A DNA stretch of 48,856 nucleotides from Enterocloster aldenensis. GTDB taxonomy: Bacteria > Bacillota > Clostridia > Lachnospirales > Lachnospiraceae. The notes beneath the pieces were generated by a model. The model was not told where the DNA came from. It ran no database searches and saw nothing but the letters and a program-made list of their open reading frames with translations. The translations under genes and the position numbers were made by a program. The stretch covers positions 28,893 to 77,748 of the forward strand of contig NZ_QVEX01000022.1 in assembly GCF_003434055.1 (NCBI RefSeq), written 5' to 3'. Shown here one piece after another: positions 16,512-25,191 of the stretch; positions within the stretch are counted from its first letter, which is position 1; each line of letters begins with the position of its first letter.

Positions 16512-17333
16512 TCATCCTGCCCGGCCGCTTTGTCCGAACAGCTCCATATATCCTTTCAGACGCTGCTTATACCCTTCCCTGATACGGTGATATATCATGT
16601 AGGGCGGTCCTTCCTGGGCGCCGGCTGCAACGCCTGCCACGAACAGGTCTGTTGCTATGTTTATCTTTGTTATGCCGCATTGGATGGCTTTTACCAGGTT
16701 GTCATTCCCGGAACCGCTGCCGCCGTGCAGGACCAGCGGGATGTCCACTTCCCGGCCTATGGCTTCCAGACGTCCAAAGTCAAGATGGGGTTCCCCGCTG
16801 TATGCCCCGTGGGCTGTCCCGATGGCAACGGCCAGGCAGTCTATGCCCGTCCTGTCCGCATATTCACGTGCCTTGGCCGGATCCGTAAGACCTGGTTCCC
16901 TGTCCTGGGCATAATGTTCACCGTCGCCCACATGACCCAGTTCTGCTTCCACGCTCACCCCCACCGCATGGGCAATTTTTACAAGTTCAGCCGTGTCCCG
17001 GATATTGTCTTCATAGGGCGCGCTGCTGCGGTCCACCATGATGGAGGTGAAGCCTGCCCGTATGGCCCATATGGCCTGTTCAAATGAAGCGCCATGGTCC
17101 AGGTTGACTGCGATGGGCACGGTTGCGGTCTGGGCCAGCATGCAGATTATCTTCCCAAGGGATACGATATCCGGATGGAACTGATAGGCAAAATCCAGGA
17201 TAAGGGGCGCCCTCATTTCTACTGCAGCCTCGATGCAGACCCTGGCGGTATCCTCATTTATCACATTGGGGGCCGCCACGCCGTACTTCCCGTTCCGGGC
17301 CTCCGCCAATATTTCCTTCATTGAAACCAGCAT
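16512..17333 (-). CDS. Class II (zinc) ketose-bisphosphate aldolase
   Basis: The 273-aa protein is a class II aldolase of the fructose/tagatose-bisphosphate group, splitting a ketose bisphosphate (or 1-phosphate) into two trioses. It has the zinc and catalytic motifs NLDHG (catalytic Asp, zinc His), EAELGHVGDGEH, GTAHGAYSG (zinc His) and LHGGSGSGND, and the phosphate site KINIATDL. It is the last gene of an operon with a fructose-type PTS, so it should cleave the sugar phosphate produced by that transporter. No sugar-phosphate kinase is encoded in the operon, so the substrate may be a monophosphate or a kinase is supplied elsewhere. GGGGG lies about 9 nt before the ATG. Confidence 0.88.
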   Translation of the reverse strand: MLVSMKEILAEARNGKYGVAAPNVINEDTARVCIEAAVEMRAPLILDFAYQFHPDIVSLGKIICMLAQTATVPIAVNLDHGASFEQAIWAIRAGFTSIMVDRSSAPYEDNIRDTAELVKIAHAVGVSVEAELGHVGDGEHYAQDREPGLTDPAKAREYADRTGIDCLAVAIGTAHGAYSGEPHLDFGRLEAIGREVDIPLVLHGGSGSGNDNLVKAIQCGITKINIATDLFVAGVAAGAQEGPPYMIYHRIREGYKQRLKGYMELFGQSGRAG

Positions 17334-17351
17334 ATGATTATTTCCCCCTTG

Positions 17352-18401
17352 TTATGAAAACTCTATGTCCGCAGTGAGCTCCTGTTCAATATCATCTGCG
17401 TCAGAAGCAGTTTTTGGTTTCATGACAATCAGCAGCAGGGCAGTTACCAGACACCCTATTATGAATGCCAGTATGAACATAAGGGGTTTGTTGCAGAATG
17501 GAATGGCAAATACCCCGCCATGTGGTATGGGCATCTCACATCCAAAGAATACGGCCAGGGCCCCTGAGACAGCAGAACCTGCCGTACAGGAAATAATGGT
17601 CCTTACAGGGTCGGATGCCACAAAGGGGAACACACCCTCCGTGATAAAACATAAGCCAAGGGGGATTGCGGTCTTGGCTGCCTGATACTCTGCCCCTGTA
17701 AACCGTTTTCTGGCAATCAGCACAGCAAGGCCCACACCCACGGGAGGTGTCATTCCGCTTACCAGTGTGGCTGACATAGGGCCATAGACGCCATTGGCAA
17801 TCATGGAACTGCTGAATGCATAGGCTGCCTGGGCACACGGTCCTCCCATATCAATACGCATCAGCCCCAGAAGTCCGCCCAGGATAAGGCCGGATGAATC
17901 ACTCATGCTTAACAGGAACGCGGTTATGGCGCCATTTATCATGGAGACAAAACTGCCCAGTATGCAAACGAATATAAGGCCGGACGCCAGGGTGGCCAGC
18001 AGTGGTATGACCAGTACCGGCATAAGTCCGATCATGGCCTGGGGAAGTTTTATCTTTTTCTTAATCAGCAATGTTATGTATCCTGTCAGGAACCCGCCTA
18101 TGAGTCCTCCCAGGAAACCGGCTCCCATGGAATTAGCCAGGGTTCCTATGGCAAGCCCCGGCGCAATGCCTGGTCTTCCCGCGACTGAATATGCGATGCC
18201 TGCCGTGATTACCGGCACCGTAAAGCCAATGGCAGCTCCCCCAATCTGGTCCAGGATGGCTGCAAATGTCCCGGCCGCAATATCCCAGCCGCCAAATACC
18301 TTTGCCAGCCCCATACACAGCCCTCCGGCCACAACCACCGGTATCATGTAAGATATCCCTGTCAGGGCATGTCTCTTTAACTGCATTTTTTTCCAATCCA
18401 T
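17352..18401 (-). CDS. PTS fructose-type permease, EIIC
   Basis: The 349-aa integral membrane EIIC of the fructose/mannitol-like PTS superfamily has about nine hydrophobic spans. It shows the family signatures GISYMIPVVVAGGLCMGLAK near the N-terminus, GFLGGLIGGFLTGYI, and GLCFITEGVFPFVASDP, with the sugar-binding-loop ITEGVFPF. It imports a sugar and passes phosphate from EIIB. I start at the ATG at 18401 with GAGGGGG upstream; the longer frame to 18419 runs through the ribosome site. EIIA, EIIB and EIIC are separate proteins here. It is separated from EIIB by a 14-nt tandem repeat. Confidence 0.9.
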   Translation of the reverse strand: MDWKKMQLKRHALTGISYMIPVVVAGGLCMGLAKVFGGWDIAAGTFAAILDQIGGAAIGFTVPVITAGIAYSVAGRPGIAPGLAIGTLANSMGAGFLGGLIGGFLTGYITLLIKKKIKLPQAMIGLMPVLVIPLLATLASGLIFVCILGSFVSMINGAITAFLLSMSDSSGLILGGLLGLMRIDMGGPCAQAAYAFSSSMIANGVYGPMSATLVSGMTPPVGVGLAVLIARKRFTGAEYQAAKTAIPLGLCFITEGVFPFVASDPVRTIISCTAGSAVSGALAVFFGCEMPIPHGGVFAIPFCNKPLMFILAFIIGCLVTALLLIVMKPKTASDADDIEQELTADIEFS

Positions 18402-18433
18402 ATATATCCCCCTCTGCATTCGCTCTGTTACTT

Positions 18434-18545
18434 TTACTCTGCTGCCTTTACTCTGCTGTCCTTACTCCGCTGCCCTTACTCTACTGCTTTTACCCTGCTC
18501 CCTTTACTCTGCTGCTTTTACCCCGCTGCACCTATTCTGCCCCTT
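18434..18545. repeat. 14-nt minisatellite between EIIB and EIIC genes
   Basis: TTACTCTGCTGCCC-like units start at 18434, 18448, 18462, 18476, 18490, 18504 and 18518, with an eighth degenerate unit that supplies the EIIB stop codon. The whole intergenic spacer is this repeat, directly upstream of the EIIC ribosome site. Confidence 0.9.
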
Positions 18546-18849
18546 TCAGCTTCTCCTCAATTTTATTCAAAACCCCTTTTGGTGAATTGAGGACTACTTT
18601 CATGGGCAGCTCCACGATTTTCTTTCCCTTAAAACGCTCCCGGCCTGAGATAAGTATGTCAGCGGATATGAGCACCACATCCGCCCCGGCCACGTCTTCG
18701 GCAGTCAGTTCACATTCCGTCCCAATGCTTCCCTGTGTCTCTATTTTTATCTCATGTCCCAGGTCCCTGGCTGCTTTTACCAGCTTTTCTTTTACCAGGT
18801 ACGTGTGCGCAATTCCAGCCGTACAGGCAGTTACACCCACAATCTTCAT
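18532..18849 (-). CDS. PTS fructose-type EIIB
   Basis: The 105-aa fructose-type EIIB accepts phosphate from EIIA on a cysteine and transfers it to the sugar. The active loop is ACTAGIAHTY with Cys9; family members usually have CPTGIAHT, so the Pro-Thr after the cysteine is changed to Thr-Ala while the cysteine and GIAHT remain. DVVLISADILISGRERF is the second family motif. GAGGAGG lies 7 nt before the ATG. The gene ends inside the 14-nt repeat. Confidence 0.9.
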   Translation of the reverse strand: MKIVGVTACTAGIAHTYLVKEKLVKAARDLGHEIKIETQGSIGTECELTAEDVAGADVVLISADILISGRERFKGKKIVELPMKVVLNSPKGVLNKIEEKLKGAE

Positions 18850-18878
18850 ATAATCCCTCCTCTCGTTGATATGGCAGA

Positions 18879-19361
18879 TTAATTTACTGCTGGGATTCCC
18901 ATTGCTGCCGTTATCTCGTTGATGACTGCAAATACATCTTCCTTTGTTGCCACTTCCTTGATACGGCGGCAGATTTCCTCATCTGCCAGGGACCTGGCAA
19001 CCATTGCCATCATCCGCAGGTGATTGTCCGCATCTGTAGTCTTGTTGACAGCAAACAGGAAAATGACTGAAACAGGCTTCCCGTCCACTGATTCCCATGT
19101 TACCGGCTGCTTCAGTTTCCCAAATGCAATACAATCCTTTCTGACGGTTCCCGATTTTCCATGGGGTATGGCAATCCCGTCCCCTATGCCGGTCTGGCCT
19201 TCCCCTTCCCTTATGAGGACATCCTTGAGGAATTCAGATTCGTCCCCTATGGCCTGGTCTTTGTACAGCAGATCTGTCAGGTATTCCAGCGCTTTCATCT
19301 TTGAGTCGGCCGGAATATCCACTGCAATTGCATTTTCGTTAAAAATTTCTGATAAATTCAT
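18879..19361 (-). CDS. PTS fructose-type EIIA
   Basis: The 160-aa EIIA of the fructose/mannitol (PTS-2) type has its phosphorylatable histidine at His67 in GIGDGIAIPHGKS. It also has VIFLFAVNKTTDADNHLRMM, typical of the family. It carries phosphate from HPr to EIIB and probably also to the PRD regulator encoded just upstream. I start at the ATG at 19361, with GGGGAG 8 nt upstream. An ATG at 19382 would overlap the regulator gene and lacks a site. Confidence 0.92.
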   Translation of the reverse strand: MNLSEIFNENAIAVDIPADSKMKALEYLTDLLYKDQAIGDESEFLKDVLIREGEGQTGIGDGIAIPHGKSGTVRKDCIAFGKLKQPVTWESVDGKPVSVIFLFAVNKTTDADNHLRMMAMVARSLADEEICRRIKEVATKEDVFAVINEITAAMGIPAVN

Positions 19362-19378
19362 GTATTTTACTCCCCGTG

Positions 19379-21388
19379 TCATGATTGTCCGACAGTGTGC
19401 TTACCGTTGATATAATTACATATGTCCTGGGCCTTATTAAGGCTTTTGAACCGTTTCCTCGGTTCCTCTTCATCTAACAGTACTGCCAGTAATTTGTAAA
19501 ACCCTTTTAATTCATCCATGTCCTGCGGTCTTTTATCCGTACAGGCCGCTATCAGGAAAATAGTGTCCACTTCCTCCCCGGAATGCCACAATACCGCTTT
19601 GTCCAGGCGCACCACTGCAATCCCTGAATGCCGCACATCCTTCGGGCTTCCATGGGGAATGGCAAAGCCGAATCCCACTTCGGTGGATACTGCCATTTCC
19701 CTTTTTATTACAGAATCCACAAACCCGTCCGTCACATATCCCAGTTTTTTAAGCATGTCGGATCCAAGCCTGATTGCCTCCATCTTATCAACAGCGCTGC
19801 AGCCAAATGCCACCAGTCCCGGCACACATAACCGCCTCTTCTTGCCGTCCACCGCCTCCTTTCTCTGATGCAGTTTCCTGGAAACTGTTTTTACCAGCTT
19901 TTCTATGGACTTTTCATCTTCCTCTGTCAGAATGGGGCTCACGCAGACAACAGGCTGCCTTTCCTCCAGCGGGCCGATTGTGGATATTACCATTTCCCAG
20001 CTCCCGCCTCCGTCCTGGCAGATCTGCCGGAATTTTTCATAGGACAGGACATCCGTCACATGGATATTGGGAAAACGGTATTTTAATTTCTCACAGATAA
20101 GCTGTGCAACACTGACGCCATAGTTACACACGATACATGCTGTCACGGTATAGTAATTCAGCTGCTCCCTGGCTGTCAGAAGATAGGTGGCTATATATGC
20201 AATCTCGTTGTCATTGACCATAAGCCCGAAGTATTTTTCAAACAGGATGCTGAAGGCCCAGGAAGCGCCGAACACACTGGGATATTTATCCTTAATCTCA
20301 CGAAGCAGCGGGTTCCTGATTGTCATCCCTATCTTCATCCGGCAGATCATATCGGACAGATGGTATTTGAGGCTTTCGTACAGATGCCCGTCCTGGGGTA
20401 TACTGATTCCAAGAACGCTGTTAACCATTTCCAGGAACTCGTGGACAAAGCTTGCGAACCGGGCGGATTCAAGGATACCGTTCCTTATATAGTCCATGCC
20501 GGCATTTCTGAATATGCCGGAGAAGATGACATATAAAAAGATATAATCCCTTTCGCTTTCTTTGGGTCTGTATCCCATTTTATCCTGGAAACACCGGTCT
20601 ATCTCTTCCCTGTACCCGCCGGCCGACGCCGCCTTTAGGATAAAGTCATCAGTTTCCGTAAAACCCACCGTGCAGCCGTTTTTACTCCGGTGCAGGGAAA
20701 GGGCAATATGTAGGAATAATGTCACGTAATCCCGGTGTGTCTGGATGGAATCGTGCTTTTTTTCAAGGGCACGGATAAAGCTTTTGACGGATGCAGTGTC
20801 CGTATCCGGGATAATGGTATGGAGCATTTCCTTCTGATACCCGCTCAGGTCAGGTATCTGTCTGGCATAGTCAGATCCGGCATGGGCCTCCTTTGCAAAA
20901 AAGAGTTCTGCAATGGCCCTTCTCTTGTCAAATTCCTTTCCGTTGAGGCTGATGCCGTGATTCCTCCTCTTTTCAACCTGAAGATTATAATTGCCCAGCC
21001 ATGGTATGATTGCGTCCAGCTCCCTGCTAATGGAACTCCTGCTTACAAATAACTCCTCCGACAGCCTGGTTTCCGTAAGCACATGGCCCGGCCCTGTGCA
21101 GAGAATACGCCTCAGCATATAAAATTTCCGGTCATCCTCACCTCCCAGTTCCTGTGCATCCATTTGAAGGAATGCCTGGTTACGCAGCACAAGACAGATG
21201 CCTACCCCGGGCTTGCGGCCGACCTCACCTGCACCGGATTCCCTGAGCAGCCTTTCTATGTCGTCCAGGTCATTCCTGATGGTATTTTCAGAGGTATCCA
21301 GCAGCCTGGCCAGTTTTCCGCACGTGAGGGCGGTGTCAGAGTCAGCTAAGATTTTTATAATTAATTTTTGCCTCTTTGTTTTGTTCAC
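19379..21388 (-). CDS. PRD-containing transcriptional activator (BglG/MtlR type)
   Basis: The 669-aa protein has the MtlR/LicR architecture: N-terminal helix-turn-helix (residues 1-60, KLARLLDTSENTIRNDLDDI) and a second winged helix, two PTS regulation domains (about 175-390, conserved His in LHIALSLHRSKNG), an EIIB-like domain (Cys about 417, CIVCNYGVSVAQL) and a C-terminal EIIA domain (His about 577, FGFAIPHGSPKD). Proteins of this type activate PTS operons when phosphorylated by HPr on a PRD and dephosphorylated on the EII-like domains. It starts with GTG; AGAAAGGA is upstream. It is first in the operon. A good -10 (TATAAT on the - strand, 21494-21499) has no recognisable -35, as expected for an activator-dependent promoter. 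Confidence 0.9.
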   Translation of the reverse strand: MNKTKRQKLIIKILADSDTALTCGKLARLLDTSENTIRNDLDDIERLLRESGAGEVGRKPGVGICLVLRNQAFLQMDAQELGGEDDRKFYMLRRILCTGPGHVLTETRLSEELFVSRSSISRELDAIIPWLGNYNLQVEKRRNHGISLNGKEFDKRRAIAELFFAKEAHAGSDYARQIPDLSGYQKEMLHTIIPDTDTASVKSFIRALEKKHDSIQTHRDYVTLFLHIALSLHRSKNGCTVGFTETDDFILKAASAGGYREEIDRCFQDKMGYRPKESERDYIFLYVIFSGIFRNAGMDYIRNGILESARFASFVHEFLEMVNSVLGISIPQDGHLYESLKYHLSDMICRMKIGMTIRNPLLREIKDKYPSVFGASWAFSILFEKYFGLMVNDNEIAYIATYLLTAREQLNYYTVTACIVCNYGVSVAQLICEKLKYRFPNIHVTDVLSYEKFRQICQDGGGSWEMVISTIGPLEERQPVVCVSPILTEEDEKSIEKLVKTVSRKLHQRKEAVDGKKRRLCVPGLVAFGCSAVDKMEAIRLGSDMLKKLGYVTDGFVDSVIKREMAVSTEVGFGFAIPHGSPKDVRHSGIAVVRLDKAVLWHSGEEVDTIFLIAACTDKRPQDMDELKGFYKLLAVLLDEEEPRKRFKSLNKAQDICNYINGKHTVGQS

Positions 21389-21555
21389 GCTCTTATTTTC
21401 CTTTCTAATTGAAGTTTAACACAGTTATTTTTTGATAATGGATAAGTATATGGCAGATTATTATGATAATTTTAAGCATTTACCCTTGAAATGATTATAC
21501 TACCAACCAGCTCCCGGGGTTGTATGGTATATATTTCCATTGGGGCCGGACAGCA

Positions 21556-21585
21556 AAGAAGGCCTGGATCCCTCCAGGCCTTCTT
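21556..21585 (-). terminator. Terminator of the beta-hydroxyacid dehydrogenase gene
   Basis: A perfect 12-bp stem AAGAAGGCCTGG/CCAGGCCTTCTT with a 6-nt loop lies 12 nt after the stop codon, separating this gene from the PTS operon. Confidence 0.85.
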
Positions 21586-21596
21586 CTCCCATGTCT

Positions 21597-22472
21597 TCAG
21601 TTTTCCGTTAGTCTGTACATTGTATCCGCTATACTGGACATGTCCTTTACTTCGTTTTTATCCCTTTTTTCCTTTAAGGCAATGCGGCACAGATCGATTG
21701 CCCCATCCAGCATGAATCCGGGAACCCCGATTTCATCACAGAGCTTCTTCATATACATCAGATCCTTAAGACCGAGTTCAAGGGAAAAATCCAGGCTGTA
21801 TGTCTTATTTACATACTTTTTGCTGTAAAACTGAAAGAACCAGTTATCAAAAAACTCCGTGTTAAGTATATCATACAGCTTTTCCGGCTCCAGGCCATAA
21901 CGGTTCATGACAGGATACAGCTGGGCATACAGGACCGCCTGCAAAAGACCTGCCCAGTTCTGTGCCAGTTTGACAAGATGGCCGTTTCCACTATCACCCA
22001 CGTAATCATAGGATCTGCAATATGAGAGGAACAGGTCATCATATGACCCTATCACTTCTTTATCGCCGGCCACCACGGCTGTAAGGGTCTTGTCCCAGGC
22101 ATCCTGTGGGCCTGCAATCAGCGGGGAGTCCACAAAATCACCTCCCAGGGCCTTCATCCTGCCATATAGTTTCCGGGTAGAAACCGGGTTGCTGGTGGAC
22201 AGGTCAATGACAAGCTTCCCCTTAACCCCCAGGGAGAACACGGTGTCCATCACTTTCTCCACTGTGTCTGAGTTCGGGAGGGACAGGAACAGTACGTTAC
22301 TGCCGGTACATACTTCTTCCAGGGTACCGCATATATGCGCCTGCCCCCTGAACCGTTCTGCGCACTCTTTGTCCACATCAAATACACTGACCTCATGGCC
22401 TGCCAGGATTACATTATGGCAGATTCCCTTTCCCATATTGCCCACGCCGATAAAACCAATCCTTCTCTTCAT
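21597..22472 (-). CDS. NAD(P)-dependent beta-hydroxyacid dehydrogenase
   Basis: The 291-aa protein belongs to the 3-hydroxyisobutyrate dehydrogenase / tartronate semialdehyde reductase family. The Rossmann motif GVGNMG is at residues 9-14 after IGFI, DLSTSNPVSTRKL matches the DxST-P motif, and the catalytic lysine is in GHLVKLAQNWAG near residue 168. The usual substrate motif PVSGGxxGA is changed to PLIAGPQDAW, so the substrate may differ from the named family members. AGGAGG lies 6 nt before the ATG. It has its own promoter, operator and terminator but lies head-to-tail upstream of the PTS operon, suggesting shared physiology. Confidence 0.85.
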   Translation of the reverse strand: MKRRIGFIGVGNMGKGICHNVILAGHEVSVFDVDKECAERFRGQAHICGTLEEVCTGSNVLFLSLPNSDTVEKVMDTVFSLGVKGKLVIDLSTSNPVSTRKLYGRMKALGGDFVDSPLIAGPQDAWDKTLTAVVAGDKEVIGSYDDLFLSYCRSYDYVGDSGNGHLVKLAQNWAGLLQAVLYAQLYPVMNRYGLEPEKLYDILNTEFFDNWFFQFYSKKYVNKTYSLDFSLELGLKDLMYMKKLCDEIGVPGFMLDGAIDLCRIALKEKRDKNEVKDMSSIADTMYRLTEN

Positions 22473-22517
22473 ACATGACCTCCTGTCACGGTCCGCAGCC
22501 CATACCGAGCCGCCTCA

Positions 22518-22541
22518 ATAACGCGGTAACAACCACGTTAT
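22518..22541. promoter_or_regulatory. Palindromic operator downstream of a promoter
   Basis: ATAACGCGG and CCACGTTAT are near-perfect inverted arms around a 6-nt centre (one mismatch per arm pair). The site covers about +11 to +34 of the expected transcript, a repressor position. The cognate regulator is unknown. Confidence 0.65.
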
Positions 22542-22558
22542 GCCAATAAGATAGTTTC

Positions 22559-22587
22559 AATATAAATTGGGGGGTTCCCCGTGTCAA
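22559..22587 (-). promoter_or_regulatory. Sigma-A promoter of the dehydrogenase gene
   Basis: On the - strand TTGACA (perfect), a 17-nt spacer and TATATT lie 87 nt upstream of the start codon. Confidence 0.8.
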
Positions 22588-22759
22588 CAGGAAGAAAACC
22601 ACGGGCATTGCCAGCCGTATCCTGACTTTGTCCGCGGTTTCCATAAAAATCACGTATTTACAATGTTTTTGAATCGGTCCCGGCCCATATGTACATTTGT
22701 GGCAATATGTTCCGGAGGTAATTTGTCCATATCCAGACGCGGGGTACTATGGGGGAGCA

Positions 22760-25141
22760 CTAGCCTTCCAGCTCATAAATCTCCCTGATCCGCACCTTCA
22801 GCCCGGAATACCGCTTCTGCTCAACGCAATTGGCCGCCATGGTGTAAAAGGCGTCCGGCTGGCCCACCAGGCATACGCAGGCCCGGGCCCGGGTCACGGC
22901 CGTGTAGATGAGGTTGCGGGTCATGAGCATCCTGGGTCCGTTGTACATGGGAATGATGACAGCCGGATACTCGCTTCCCTGGGATTTGTGGATGGTGATG
23001 GCGTAAGCCAGTTCCAGCTCTTCCAGCTGCTTAAAGCTGTATTCTATCTTCTTGCCCTCGTCAAACTCCACGGTGAGAAGTTCCGCGTATTCGTTAATCT
23101 CCCGGATGATCCCAACGTCCCCGTTAAAGATTCCGGCGCCGCGGTCCGTGGGTATGCCGTATTGGTTGCAGACCTCCCACTCCATCTGGTAGTTGTTCTT
23201 TATCTGCATTACCTTGTCGCCAACGCGGTAAATGATCCCGCCCGCCTCCCTTTCCTTCTTTGACTTGTCCGGGGGGTTCAGGTAGTTCTGGAGCACCTGG
23301 TTCAGCCGCTCCACGCCAAGGGCGCCTTTGCGCATGGGGGTCATGACCTGTATGTCAAATGGCTGGGCATGGACATAACCCGGCAGCTTCTGCTGGATCA
23401 GCGTGATGGCGGCGCTTATGACCGCGTCCGGGTTATCCCGGCGGATGAACAGGAAGTCATTGCTGCGCTTTGCCAGGTCCACCCGTTCTCCTGCATTGAT
23501 TTTATGGGCGTTGACCACAATATCGCTTTGGGCTGCCTGGCGGAAAATATTAGTCAGCTTCACCACATTGAAGCAGCCGGAATCTATGATGTCCCGAAGC
23601 ACGTTGCCCGGACCAACGCTTGGAAGCTGGTCCACGTCCCCGACCAGGATCAGACGGGTGCCCACATTGACGGCCCGCAGCAGGGAATGCATCAGGCTTA
23701 TGTCCACCATGGACATCTCATCAATGATGATTACGTCCGCGTCCAGAGGATTTTCCTCATTCCTGTCAAAATGCATGCCGGAGGCGCCCAATCCAGATTT
23801 GTCGCTGTCCCCGCCAGGTGCGCCTGAGGGCACCAGTTCCAGCATACGGTGTATGGTCCTGGCCTCATAGCCCGTGGCTTCTGTCATGCGCTTGGCGGCC
23901 CGGCCCGTTGGCGCTGCAAGGAGTATTTCCATGCCCTCCATCTCAAAATACCGGATAATGGTGTTGATGGTGGTGGTCTTACCGGTGCCGGGTCCGCCCG
24001 TGATGACTAAAAGCCCGCTGTTGACAGCTTCGTAGACGGCCTTTTCCTGAAGGCTGTCCAGACGGATTGAATCCTGGCTCTGGAGCTCATTATCCTGTTT
24101 TTCCTGAGCCTGATTTGCCAGGCTCTGATCTGCCTGAGTCTGATTTTCCCGGTTTCGGGCCTGACGGGCCTGGGTCTGGCGGGCCTCCTGCGCCTGGATT
24201 TCCTGGACCTTCTTCAAGTTTTCCTTTATCTCTGTCTCAGGCGTGTCGCCCTTGATGTTCAGGTCATGAAGCATCCTGGCAGCGTTCAGTTCCAGGTAGT
24301 AGTACTGTGAGGAATAGATGACCGGCCCCTGTTCTGACTGCTTCACAACCACCCTGCGGTCAATCTGCATATCCATCAGGTGCTTTTCCATGGATGAGGG
24401 CTCCACCTTCAGGAGCTCGGATGCCTGGGCAAACAGCTCTGTCTGGGGAAGGTATGTGTGGCCGTTCCCCGTGGCCTGGAGAAGGGTGTACAGGATACCG
24501 GCCTTGATGCGGTAGTCGGAATCCGTGAAAATGCCTACCCGCTCCGCTATCTCGTCAGCCATCTTGAATCCCACCCCGGGGATGTCGTCGGCCAGGCGGT
24601 AGGGATTTTCCCGGATGATTCCGTAGAGGGAGGGTCCGTACTGCTGATATATCTTGGCTGCCAGGTTCATGGTTATGCCGTAGTTCTGAAGGAACATCAT
24701 GGCCTGGCGCATGTCTTTCTTGTCCTCCACCTGCTCCGCAATGGCCATGGCCATCTTTTCGCTGATGCCCTTGACCTCTGACAGGCGTTCCGGCTCTTCC
24801 TCCATGACCCGGAAGGTATCTGCCTTAAAGTGGCGCACAATCCTGGCAGCCAAAGCGGCCCCGATGCCTTTGATTGCACCGGAGCCCAAATACCGTTCCA
24901 TGGACAGCTCGTCCTGGGGTGTTTTCATTTCGTAGCTCTCTATCTGGAGCTGTTCGCCGTACACGGGATGTTCTGTCATATGGCCGCTGGCTTCTATCAT
25001 GTCGCCCTCTGCCGCATAGGCCAGGGTTCCCACCATGATGACCTCATCGCCGTCATTCTGGTCCGTGACGCTTAAGACAGTGTATCCGTTGTCCTCGTTG
25101 CGGAACTTAATCCGCTCTATGAATCCTGTAATCGTTGCCAT
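22760..25141 (-). CDS. recD2: RecD2-type ATP-dependent 5'-3' DNA helicase
   Basis: The 793-aa RecD2 (RecD without RecBC) is a DNA helicase for repair and replication. It has an N-terminal OB-like domain, helix-hairpin-helix repeats (SGAIKGIGAALAARIV, DDIPGVGFKMADEI), Walker A TGGPGTGKTT near residue 382, Walker B VIIIDEMSMVD near 473, and the C-terminal motifs AYAITIHKSQGSEYP and IYTAVTRARA. Between about residues 300 and 360 is a Gln/Ala/Arg-rich low-complexity insert (QEARQTQARQARNRENQTQA) that makes it longer than typical homologues of 720-750 aa. It lies 50 nt downstream of mreB and probably shares its transcript. Confidence 0.93.
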   Translation of the reverse strand: MATITGFIERIKFRNEDNGYTVLSVTDQNDGDEVIMVGTLAYAAEGDMIEASGHMTEHPVYGEQLQIESYEMKTPQDELSMERYLGSGAIKGIGAALAARIVRHFKADTFRVMEEEPERLSEVKGISEKMAMAIAEQVEDKKDMRQAMMFLQNYGITMNLAAKIYQQYGPSLYGIIRENPYRLADDIPGVGFKMADEIAERVGIFTDSDYRIKAGILYTLLQATGNGHTYLPQTELFAQASELLKVEPSSMEKHLMDMQIDRRVVVKQSEQGPVIYSSQYYYLELNAARMLHDLNIKGDTPETEIKENLKKVQEIQAQEARQTQARQARNRENQTQADQSLANQAQEKQDNELQSQDSIRLDSLQEKAVYEAVNSGLLVITGGPGTGKTTTINTIIRYFEMEGMEILLAAPTGRAAKRMTEATGYEARTIHRMLELVPSGAPGGDSDKSGLGASGMHFDRNEENPLDADVIIIDEMSMVDISLMHSLLRAVNVGTRLILVGDVDQLPSVGPGNVLRDIIDSGCFNVVKLTNIFRQAAQSDIVVNAHKINAGERVDLAKRSNDFLFIRRDNPDAVISAAITLIQQKLPGYVHAQPFDIQVMTPMRKGALGVERLNQVLQNYLNPPDKSKKEREAGGIIYRVGDKVMQIKNNYQMEWEVCNQYGIPTDRGAGIFNGDVGIIREINEYAELLTVEFDEGKKIEYSFKQLEELELAYAITIHKSQGSEYPAVIIPMYNGPRMLMTRNLIYTAVTRARACVCLVGQPDAFYTMAANCVEQKRYSGLKVRIREIYELEG

Positions 25142-25191
25142 ATTTTCAACCGAAAGAACCCGGAACGAAATGCATGTCCGGGTTCTGATTC

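Noticed and set aside
16211..18545. Possible CRISPR arrays in the tandem-repeat tracts
   Set aside because: Periods of 12-14 nt with no unique spacers and no cas genes; these are minisatellites.
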